From: JBDGRJ01 sp042218115
Lineage (GTDB): Bacteria > Patescibacteriota > Patescibacteriia > Magasanikbacterales > UBA922
Assembly: GCA_042218115.1 (NCBI GenBank)
Contig: JBDGRJ010000073.1
Coordinates: 1 to 6,485 of the forward strand
Direction: 5' to 3'
Length of the DNA: 6,485 bases
Shown here: piece after piece, positions 1 to 4,986 of the stretch
Layout of the letters: each line of letters starts with the position of its first letter
How positions within the stretch are numbered: the stretch's first letter is position 1
Notes under the pieces: model-generated
Told to the model about the DNA's origin: nothing
Databases searched by the model: none
Seen by the model: the letters and a program-made list of their open reading frames with translations, nothing else
Position numbers and translations under genes: made by a program

Positions 1-35
1 TTTTCTTGTTTTGCTCTTGGTATTATTTTACTCAT
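1..35 (-). CDS. start of a hypothetical protein, cut by the left edge
   Basis: An ATG on the minus strand at 35-33 opens a frame that stays open to the window edge and reads MSKIIPRAKQE. Only 11 codons are visible, so no family can be named. Support comes mainly from the promoter-like TTGACA/TACTAT pair just upstream, which would give a leader of about 23 nt, and from its having the same orientation as the complete genes. No Shine-Dalgarno sequence precedes the ATG, as for most genes here. Confidence 0.5.
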   Translation of the reverse strand, partial: MSKIIPRAKQE

Positions 36-61
36 AGAGCTACTGAAATTAAAAAGTTTTA

Positions 62-93
62 ATTATAGTAGTACTTTTCATAAAATATGTCAA
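62..93 (-). promoter_or_regulatory. promoter for the left-edge minus-strand gene
   Basis: On the minus strand a perfect -35 TTGACA (88-93) is followed after 17 bp by TACTAT (65-70). A perfect TATAAT overlaps it at 62-67, with a 20-bp spacer. The 17-bp reading matches the spacing and TAC-type -10 of the nusA and yidC promoters proposed here. The start point would be near 58, about 23 nt before the ATG. Confidence 0.6.
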
Positions 94-121
94 ATAAACC
101 ATAAAACCTTACATATTATAC

Positions 122-183
122 CCTGCTTATGTAAATTTAACATGTTTTTAACATATAATTTACATAAATTCTAATTTAGCAGG
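122..183. repeat. AT-rich inverted repeat with iterated TTTA(A)CAT motif
   Basis: CCTGC (122-126) plus TTATGTAAATT (127-137) is mirrored by AATTTACATAA (157-167) and GCAGG (179-183). The inner 11-bp arms are perfect; the outer 5-bp arms are offset by an 11-nt bulge. A smaller ATGTT/AACAT hairpin lies in the loop (142-154). The same block holds four forms of one motif: inverted ATGTAAA at 129-135, TTTAACAT at 136-143 and 147-154, and TTTACAT at 159-165. It ends about 30 bp upstream of the left gene's -35, as expected of an operator or activator site. No T-run suggests a terminator. Confidence 0.6.
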
Positions 184-224
184 CTTATAATCACCAATTA
201 TGAGTTTTTAGGCTAAGCTTATAA
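182..224. repeat. pair of short GCTTATAA direct repeats
   Basis: GCTTATAA occurs at 183-190 and again at 217-224 in the spacer between the structured RNA and the AT-rich inverted repeat. The first copy contains TATAAT (186-191) on the plus strand, but no good -35 sits at the right distance. This may be a regulatory site or simply AT-rich chance. Confidence 0.25.
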
Positions 225-239
225 CTGACAATTACAACC

Positions 240-405
240 AAAAACACAAAAGCCCAGAACCGGAGATAAGCCCGACTAAAGCCTATTACATAAAAGAGTA
301 TATGCATGCCTGTCATGAAGATAGCTCTCGCTACCTCCGCATATACTTTGTAACGACTTGTCGAGCTTACCCCGATTCTGGGCTCTTTGCTCGAGTCTTA
401 TCTAT
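240..405 (-). ncRNA. structured non-coding RNA of unassigned family (rod-shaped, about 165 nt)
   Basis: Read on the minus strand, 387-360 pairs with 276-248 as a 28-bp helix (24 Watson-Crick, 4 G-U) with one bulged U. Inside it are a small bubble (359-355 against 284-277), a 6-bp stem (354-349/290-285), a 9-bp stem (347-339/305-297) and a 9-bp apical hairpin (338-330/325-317) capped by GAGA, a GNRA tetraloop. The apical hairpin adds two more G-U pairs. On the plus strand all six would be A-C mismatches, and the loop would read TCTC, so transcription from the minus strand is well supported. A promoter lies at 412-443 and a U-rich 3' end follows the closing helix. No convincing open reading frame is seen. 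Size and rod shape recall 6S RNA, but the central bubble is small and I recognise no diagnostic 6S sequence. It lacks the SRP GGAA/AGCAG core and RNase P or tmRNA signatures. It could also be processed from the 3' end of the upstream operon transcript. Confidence 0.75.
241..276 (-). terminator. U-rich 3' end after the ncRNA closing helix
   Basis: The 3' arm of the long helix ends in GGGCTTTT and runs into GTGTTTTTGG on the minus strand. A GC-rich stem followed by a T-rich tract is terminator-like. It would end the ncRNA and any readthrough from the O-antigen ligase gene, which has no other terminator. The T-tract is interrupted and the stem is unusually long. Confidence 0.5.
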
Positions 406-411
406 TGCTGC

Positions 412-443
412 ATTATATTGCCACTTTATGGCACTTATGTCAA
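412..443 (-). promoter_or_regulatory. ncRNA promoter with 20-bp spacer and internal dyad
   Basis: On the minus strand TTGACA (438-443) begins 1 nt after the O-antigen ligase stop codon. TATAAT (412-417) follows after 20 bp; both hexamers are perfect. The spacer holds the inverted repeat TGCCA-N5-TGGCA (419-423/429-433), roughly centred in it. A long spacer carrying a dyad is the geometry of MerR-family activated promoters. The hexamer at normal 17-bp spacing, CAATAT, is poor. Transcription would start near 405. Confidence 0.6.
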
Positions 444-444
444 G

Positions 445-1791
445 CTATTTTTCAGATGCACTAGTATGCAGGTGAAGCCTGCTGAACAGACCCAATACTA
501 CCGCCAATGACATCAGACCTACAAAGCTGCTGATCAAATAGTGATCAAAACTGCCGAGAATCAAGACAGCGAAAATAATCATGCTTAGATAAAAAGCGTC
601 ATCAGGATCTACCTGTCTGCGATAAAACATAAAGTAATTATACGCTATACCTGCCAGTATTAATAGCACAAGTCCGATTAATCCAAACTCAACCAAAAAC
701 AAAGCAAATATATTATGCACCGGCTGGAAAAACCATCCGGGCTGGTCAAACTTTTCAATCATAGCTGCGGTATAGTTGCCGGCCCCGACCCCCACTAATG
801 CATTGTTCTCAAACAGCTCGAGGGAAGTCTCAAGTCCAGCCACTCTCTGATCAATAGACTTTTGTTCCGTTGCTGAAGACAGTGATAGTCTGGTTCCAAC
901 TAAAGGGTAGCTGATTATAGCTAAGATGACAAACAAAGCTGTAGTAACAATAAGTGAGTCCACCACCTCCGCCGGATGTGCTTTTCGGTGAAAAAAGACA
1001 TGAAAAGCAGTAAATAGCAACACGACTACAAGTACAAGCCAGGCCGCCCGGCTAAAGCTTACAAACACACCGGCCGATAAAACCATAAGTACCAAGGTCA
1101 GAATAACCTTCTTATTCTCAAAATCATACCCGCGTACAGATATCACCGAAAGCAAGGTTATTACCACCAGTGTCAAATATCCCCCCAGCATATTCGGGTG
1201 CGGGAAAGCACCATAAGCACGGAGCCATCTGCCGATATAACCCCCTTCGATCACAGACACTCCGGACTGAGCTACAGGGTGAGCCGCCAGACCAAGCCAG
1301 TCGAGTGCAAACGTGGATTGAGTGGCAAACTGATAGATGCCCAACACAGCCTGTAGAGCTCCTCCGGCAGTAAACCAAGCCACAAGTTTTTTTGGCTCAA
1401 AGGGGCCGGAGATGAAAACCGAGATCAAAAGCACGGCCTCCAGCAGCCACAAGCTGTATTGTAGGGCCAGGCTCTGATCGACAGCCCAAAAGATAGAAGC
1501 AAAGCTATAAAGTAAAAACACCAAGCAAGAGAATAAAAACAAACGGTCCTTAGTCCAGCTAAACTCAGTATCGGAGCTAAAAATCTTCCTTTTTTTCAGA
1601 TACCAAGCCATAAACAAAATAACACCAACCCACAACAAGATCTCGGTGCCATAAAAACCCAAGGTTCCGTACTGCCATTTAGCCCCTTGGATCGTCACAG
1701 CTCTGTAAATCCAGATGGTCTGAAAAGGAAGCAAAAACAAGAAGGCCCGAAAAATATATTTAATTGAGCGGCTTAAAACATTCAAATTCAT
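445..1791 (-). CDS. O-antigen ligase/polymerase family membrane protein (Wzy/WaaL type)
   Basis: This 448-residue protein consists largely of hydrophobic helices, probably ten or more, separated by short loops. Family-type motifs are visible: RAYGAFPHPN at 191-200, FSRAAWL at 246-252, the block RVAGLETSLELF followed by LVGVGAGNY (316-340), and QPVHN with His359 in a periplasm-type loop before the last helices. These match the Wzy_C/O-antigen ligase superfamily, which transfers or polymerises lipid-linked glycans at the outer face of the membrane. Since CPR bacteria generally lack classical LPS, a role in a cell-surface polysaccharide or glycoprotein is an inference. The ATG overlaps the stop of the nucleotidyltransferase gene by 4 bp (ATGA), implying translational coupling and fixing the start. 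It is the last gene of the yidC cluster and ends in TAG. Ligase and polymerase members cannot be separated by eye. Confidence 0.85.
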   Translation of the reverse strand: MNLNVLSRSIKYIFRAFLFLLPFQTIWIYRAVTIQGAKWQYGTLGFYGTEILLWVGVILFMAWYLKKRKIFSSDTEFSWTKDRLFLFSCLVFLLYSFASIFWAVDQSLALQYSLWLLEAVLLISVFISGPFEPKKLVAWFTAGGALQAVLGIYQFATQSTFALDWLGLAAHPVAQSGVSVIEGGYIGRWLRAYGAFPHPNMLGGYLTLVVITLLSVISVRGYDFENKKVILTLVLMVLSAGVFVSFSRAAWLVLVVVLLFTAFHVFFHRKAHPAEVVDSLIVTTALFVILAIISYPLVGTRLSLSSATEQKSIDQRVAGLETSLELFENNALVGVGAGNYTAAMIEKFDQPGWFFQPVHNIFALFLVEFGLIGLVLLILAGIAYNYFMFYRRQVDPDDAFYLSMIIFAVLILGSFDHYLISSFVGLMSLAVVLGLFSRLHLHTSASEK

Positions 1792-2714
1792 GATAAATAT
1801 TTATTAAATGTTTGTTGCCACTTTCTTTTAAAGTGTTCGCGCTGATCTTCTTTGTGAAGCTTAATCATACTTTTTTTAATTATAACATGCGGCTCATTGT
1901 CCTCATAATCTCCGCCCAAGTAAGACCTTAGCCGGTATTCTTGTAGCTTTCGCGATTGGCTCTCAAGCAAGTCTCCATAAGAGGTGCTCCACATAGCAGC
2001 CAACACAGACTTAATTTTATCTGCAAACCAGGAGAGTTCCACCCTGTCTTTTTCTATAATACTCTTACTATCCGAGTGATTCGGCAAGTATTCATCCACC
2101 CATCCGTTGGCTTGGCTCATCTTTTTATAAAAATTATCCGGATCATACAAAGGATAGAGCTGTTTTATCCAGTAAGCCAGATAAACATCGGGCTGATCGA
2201 TAGTTATATTGCTAAAATCCAGCTTATCCGCCGAGCTGAAGAAACTAAGACATATATTATCCGCATACTTATCCTCTCCTACTCTAAGCCGAAATAGCTT
2301 CAATATCAGATTGGCAAAAAAACGCACCAGCCAGACTCTATCTTTTTGGGCTATAATAAAAAAATCAATATCACTATCTTCATCCACGGTTTTAGATGCC
2401 AGAGTGTTGCAAATAAATACAGCCTTCAAAAACGGGATCCAGGTAAGCTTTCTAGCTGCCTTTTTTGCTATTTCTGTCTTCTTTTTGACCAGCCGGACCC
2501 TGCTTTGCCTGTTGTCAATATCTTCTTGTTTTAGATAATAAAAACCATCCTTGAACTGCAAAGGACCATCGATCTCTGACAGTTTTTCTTGAAACTTACT
2601 AAAACTTACCCTTTTTTTCCATAAAAATCTATGCAGCTCTTGGGGAGTAAGGGGGTGGTTGAATATATGAAAAAAAGACAACGTCTGTATGAGTTTGTCC
2701 TCAAAATCCGACAT
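1788..2714 (-). CDS. winged-helix and nucleotidyltransferase-fold protein
   Basis: The protein has 308 residues. Residues about 5-62 look like a winged-helix domain (IFNHPLTPQELHRFLW at 17-32, then a wing-like FKDGFYYL at 54-61), and 71-90 form a basic helix. Residues about 95-160 resemble a pol-beta/MNT nucleotidyltransferase core, with ICNTLASKTVDEDSDIDFFI at 101-120. Asp115 and Asp117 (SDID) are the likely metal ligands. The usual Gly-Ser pair before them is replaced by NTLAS; I recall a similar NNLA form in CPR relatives, so this need not mean inactivity. The C-terminal half (YLAYWIKQLYPLYD at 178-191, then a charged helical tail) belongs to the same family. Its substrate is unknown; glycan-precursor nucleotidyl transfer is suggested only by linkage to the O-antigen ligase gene. 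The start lies 9 nt after the PRC-barrel stop, without a Shine-Dalgarno sequence, and the TGA stop overlaps the next gene. Confidence 0.75.
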   Translation of the reverse strand: MSDFEDKLIQTLSFFHIFNHPLTPQELHRFLWKKRVSFSKFQEKLSEIDGPLQFKDGFYYLKQEDIDNRQSRVRLVKKKTEIAKKAARKLTWIPFLKAVFICNTLASKTVDEDSDIDFFIIAQKDRVWLVRFFANLILKLFRLRVGEDKYADNICLSFFSSADKLDFSNITIDQPDVYLAYWIKQLYPLYDPDNFYKKMSQANGWVDEYLPNHSDSKSIIEKDRVELSWFADKIKSVLAAMWSTSYGDLLESQSRKLQEYRLRSYLGGDYEDNEPHVIIKKSMIKLHKEDQREHFKRKWQQTFNKYLS

Positions 2715-2723
2715 AAAAATGTA

Positions 2724-3029
2724 TTAATCATTGTCGGAAAAAAGAGTGGCATTGGTATTTACTGCAGACTCTTTTCCCTCTCTCGCCTGTGAACTTTCCA
2801 ACCGTGCGTCCTTTACTACTATCACCTCTTCTTTGAAGGCGGCTACCTGATTGTGATTGATCAAATGTTTTTCTTCACCAAAAAAATCAGGAAAAGGAAA
2901 TTTGGAGACAGCATATTGAACTACCATTCCGTTGTCGAGATCTATAATAATATCTCTCACCTTGCCGAGGTAAACACCCGATTTGGTAGCGACATCTCTG
3001 CCTTTGAGCTTGCTGAGGCTGGACCTCAT
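2724..3029 (-). CDS. PRC-barrel domain protein
   Basis: A small soluble protein of 101 residues. Residues about 5-75 carry a PRC-barrel pattern: LKGRDVATKSGVYLGKVRDI (8-27), then IIDLDNGMVVQYAV, and later HLINHNQVAAF with EEVIVVKDA (67-75). This matches the beta-barrel found in the RimM C-terminus, the photosynthetic reaction-centre H subunit and many stand-alone bacterial proteins. The last 25 or so residues are polar, probably disordered, and acidic at the very end (FSDND). There is no signal peptide or membrane segment. It lies 9 nt after yidC and 9 nt before the nucleotidyltransferase gene, so all three are almost certainly co-transcribed. Its function is unknown; PRC barrels usually mediate protein-protein contacts, so an adaptor role at the membrane or ribosome is possible. 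Confidence 0.8.
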   Translation of the reverse strand: MRSSLSKLKGRDVATKSGVYLGKVRDIIIDLDNGMVVQYAVSKFPFPDFFGEEKHLINHNQVAAFKEEVIVVKDARLESSQAREGKESAVNTNATLFSDND

Positions 3030-3038
3030 AGTATATGT

Positions 3039-3863
3039 TTAATCGACGAGTTCGCCCTCTATCACCTCCTCATCTTCGGATCCGCTGTCCTGCTGTTTGT
3101 CTTCATCTTTATTTTTCTCGTCAGGTGTATCATCATCTTCATCAGAATCCTCTTCTGAGCCCCCCAGTCCTATCATCTTTTGTTGAACAGCTGTGGTGCC
3201 GGCGGATAAGAACCAGTACAGAGCTACTCCGGCAGGCAGGGTATAGCCGATAAAGAAAGTAATAAAAGGCATCACGTACTGCATCTGCTTGTTCATCATC
3301 GACATCATATTCTCATCTTCAGAGCCTTCAGTATCCTGTTGAGTCGAGGTGCCGGTGCTCATCATCTTCGTCTGGAAGAACTGAGCTCCGGAAGCCATCA
3401 ATGCCAAAATGATATTTCCAGAGTTGGCTAGATTAACAAAACCCAGAGATACGGGGTNNNNNNNNNNCCCCGGACTGGAGACAAAGGAATAAAGAAGATG
3501 AAAATCAGAAGTTCCGAGCCCGTTTCTAAGCACCCAATAAAGAGCGATAAATATCGGGATCTGGATTAATATAGGGAAACAACTGCTGAGAGGGTTTACA
3601 TCATGCTTTTTATATAGGTTCATAGTCTTCTCAGCGACCTTCTGCTGGTCGTCATATTCTTCTTTTATCTCTTTCAGTTTGGGCTGAATTTCTTTGAGCT
3701 CCTTTTGTGACCGCAGCGAAGACTGCATCAAGGGGTATAGCCCTCCTTTGATAGCCACTGTCATCAATACGATTACAGCTCCGGCATCGGGAATTATGTT
3801 ATATAAAGCGACGAATATATTGAATATCGGCTGATAGAGAATCGCTTCAAAAAAACCAAACAT
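3039..3863 (-). CDS. yidC: membrane protein insertase YidC/Oxa1 family
   Basis: This 274-residue protein (four undetermined) is of the short YidC type, without the large periplasmic domain of enterobacterial YidC. It inserts and folds inner-membrane proteins, alone or with SecYEG. An N-terminal amphipathic stretch (about 9-24) precedes the first conserved helix, IVLMTVAIKGGLYPL (31-45). The cytoplasmic hairpin is about 48-90, with the family pattern KEIQPKLKEI (57-66). NPLSSCFPILIQIPIFIALY (90-109) is diagnostic. Later helices lie at about 147-165 and 197-225 (LPAGVALYWFLSA). Lys39 stands where most homologues have the groove arginine. The C-tail (234-274) is strongly acidic, 21 of 41 residues Asp/Glu, whereas YidC tails are usually basic. 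The N run falls after SSPG and before PVSLGFVNL; both sides stay in one frame. It has its own promoter and starts the four-gene cluster. Confidence 0.93.
   Translation of the reverse strand: MFGFFEAILYQPIFNIFVALYNIIPDAGAVIVLMTVAIKGGLYPLMQSSLRSQKELKEIQPKLKEIKEEYDDQQKVAEKTMNLYKKHDVNPLSSCFPILIQIPIFIALYWVLRNGLGTSDFHLLYSFVSSPGXXXXPVSLGFVNLANSGNIILALMASGAQFFQTKMMSTGTSTQQDTEGSEDENMMSMMNKQMQYVMPFITFFIGYTLPAGVALYWFLSAGTTAVQQKMIGLGGSEEDSDEDDDTPDEKNKDEDKQQDSGSEDEEVIEGELVD
3458..3467. other. 10-base assembly gap inside yidC
   Basis: Ten N bases interrupt yidC at residues 133-136. The same minus-strand frame is open on both sides and the flanking residues (SSPG, then PVSLGF) fit contiguous family sequence, so the true gap is probably close to 10 bases. 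The flanks are GGGGT and CCCC on the plus strand, a GC-run context that may have caused the gap. Confidence 0.95.
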
Positions 3864-3888
3864 TTGATTAAGGTTATTCTAATTGAAA

Positions 3889-3917
3889 AGTGTAACAACA
3901 ATGAGAGCTTTGTGCAA
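3889..3917 (-). promoter_or_regulatory. probable yidC promoter
   Basis: On the minus strand TTGCAC (3912-3917) is followed after exactly 17 bp by TACACT (3889-3894). The predicted start near 3882 gives a leader of about 19 nt before the yidC ATG (3863). The -10 resembles the TACTAT and TACTCT elements proposed for the left-edge gene and nusA. A separate promoter fits the 169-bp gap after truB. Confidence 0.5.
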
Positions 3918-3956
3918 CTGTACTATTCGAAGAGTGTTGAAAATTTTATGGGACTC

Positions 3957-4013
3957 GAAGCATGCTGGTCTGCTCCGGTGAATCAAGCTCAATGTCGCAG
4001 ACCGGTATGCTTC
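3957..4013 (+). repeat. 17-bp intergenic hairpin between truB and yidC
   Basis: The arms 3957-3973 (GAAGCATGCTGGTCTGC) and 3997-4013 (GCAGACCGGTATGCTTC) enclose a 23-nt loop. As plus-strand RNA all 17 positions pair, with G-U at 3964/4006 and 3966/4004; on the minus strand these two become A-C mismatches. It begins 20 nt past the truB stop, where a terminator would sit, but no T-run follows directly on either strand; the first minus-strand TTTT is about 12 nt beyond. It may be a weak terminator, an RNA processing site, a small plus-strand RNA or a mobile palindrome. Confidence 0.6.
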
Positions 4014-4032
4014 TACACCCTTATGATAAACT

Positions 4033-4971
4033 TCAACTAGTCTCTAGTACAGTTTCAAACTCAAACATCTCTCGTTCCGGATTGCGGGTATCTATATCTT
4101 GAGAATCTTCAGAAAACTCACCCAAAGCCAAAAGATTACCTTCTTTATCTACTATCTGAGTAGTCTCGTTTTCTGATATATTCTCCGGTAGTTGTTTAAA
4201 GTTCTTTACTCTCAGCGGAGTGCCGTTTTTGGCAAATCTCTCCGCTTGTGGTTTAATAACTGCTTGCGGATAGAAACTCAAAGCTTCATTTAGATTTACC
4301 AGAGCTTGAGCAAACTCATCAGAGTTCATCTGTCTTATCTCGTCTTTGCTATAAGCATCCGACAGCCCAAACTCTCCTATCCGAGTTCTTTTTAGTCCGG
4401 TCTGGACAGCACATGAGTCTAGTGCTCGTCCGAGATCGCGGACCAGACTGCGGGTATAGGTGCCGGAAGAGCAGTGGAGCTCAATCTTAGCTTTGTTCTC
4501 TTGAGAGCCGAACTCAAGCAGATCAGCTTCATAAATCTCTACATCTCTGGGCTCTATCTCCACCTGCTTATCATTCTCAGCGTACTCATATAATTTCTTT
4601 CCCTCTTTTTTGATAGCGGAGTACTTGGGCGGTTTTTGTTTTATCTTACCTAAGAACTGATTTAGTTTTTTCTCAATAGTACCCGCATCGACCGACCCGA
4701 GCTCACAGGTCCGCACCACTTCTCCGCTGATATCTAGAGTATCGGTCTCCTTGCCGAACTCCAGCTCTACAATATACTTTTTATCCAACCCCACCAAGTA
4801 CTGAGACACCTTGGTTGCCTTGTTGATCAATATTCCCAACAGACCTTCAGCTAGAGGATCCAAGGTGCCTATGTGTCCGGCTTTCTCGATTCCCTCTTTA
4901 TCGGCTACAAACTCAACCAGATCATGAGAAGTGGGACCGGAAGGCTTATCTACAAGTAAAAGACCTTTCAC
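4033..4971 (-). CDS. truB: tRNA pseudouridine(55) synthase TruB
   Basis: The protein has 312 residues, a normal length for TruB. It isomerises U55 in the T-loop of tRNAs to pseudouridine and also acts as a tRNA-folding chaperone. LLLVDKPSGPTSHDLV (4-19) is the N-terminal signature. AGHIGTLDPLAEGLL (31-45) carries the catalytic Asp38. KPPKYSAIKKEGKKLYEYA (113-131) and GTYTRSLVRDLG (170-181) complete the catalytic domain. A C-terminal PUA-like region is likely from about 234 to 290, followed by an acidic, probably flexible tail. The start is GTG, chosen because it opens the conserved N-terminus and has AGGA 8 nt upstream. It lies 15 nt after nusA, so the two are co-transcribed. In many bacteria truB follows nusA-infB-rbfA; here infB and rbfA are absent from between them. 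The stop is TGA. Confidence 0.95.
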   Translation of the reverse strand: MKGLLLVDKPSGPTSHDLVEFVADKEGIEKAGHIGTLDPLAEGLLGILINKATKVSQYLVGLDKKYIVELEFGKETDTLDISGEVVRTCELGSVDAGTIEKKLNQFLGKIKQKPPKYSAIKKEGKKLYEYAENDKQVEIEPRDVEIYEADLLEFGSQENKAKIELHCSSGTYTRSLVRDLGRALDSCAVQTGLKRTRIGEFGLSDAYSKDEIRQMNSDEFAQALVNLNEALSFYPQAVIKPQAERFAKNGTPLRVKNFKQLPENISENETTQIVDKEGNLLALGEFSEDSQDIDTRNPEREMFEFETVLETS

Positions 4972-4979
4972 GTAATTTA

Positions 4980-4983
4980 TCCT
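4980..4983 (-). promoter_or_regulatory. Shine-Dalgarno AGGA for truB
   Basis: AGGA on the minus strand sits 8 nt before the GTG start of truB, inside the nusA-truB gap. It is the only clear ribosome binding site seen ahead of the six complete genes, and it supports the GTG start. Confidence 0.6.
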
Positions 4984-4986
4984 GGT

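Noticed and set aside
1..240. Replication origin suggested by the AT-rich repeats
   Set aside because: No TTATCCACA-type DnaA boxes are visible and no dnaA or dnaN is nearby; an operator array beside a promoter explains the repeats better.
240..405. SRP RNA, RNase P RNA or tmRNA as the identity of the structured RNA
   Set aside because: The apical loop is GAGA without the SRP GGAA/AGCAG core, and the conserved RNase P and tmRNA sequence signatures are not seen.
1170..2538. Plus-strand open frames of about 60-115 codons opposite the O-antigen ligase and nucleotidyltransferase genes
   Set aside because: They lie wholly inside well-supported minus-strand genes, show no recognisable motifs and have no promoter or ribosome binding site of note.
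3901..3981. A 26-codon plus-strand frame beginning ATG AGA GCT in the truB-yidC spacer
   Set aside because: Very short, no ribosome binding site, no recognisable motif, and it runs through the hairpin arm and the yidC promoter.
3940..4014. A tRNA-like T-loop (TTCGAGTCC on the minus strand) in the truB-yidC spacer
   Set aside because: No matching T-stem, acceptor stem or anticodon arm can be formed around it; the TTCGAGT overlaps the end of the 17-bp hairpin.
1788..4035. TGA read as glycine (Gracilibacteria/Absconditabacteria code)
   Set aside because: TGA ends two genes at natural family lengths, and no in-frame TGA interrupts any gene, while glycine is freely encoded by GGN codons. Readthrough would add only a few codons, so this is strong but not absolute evidence.
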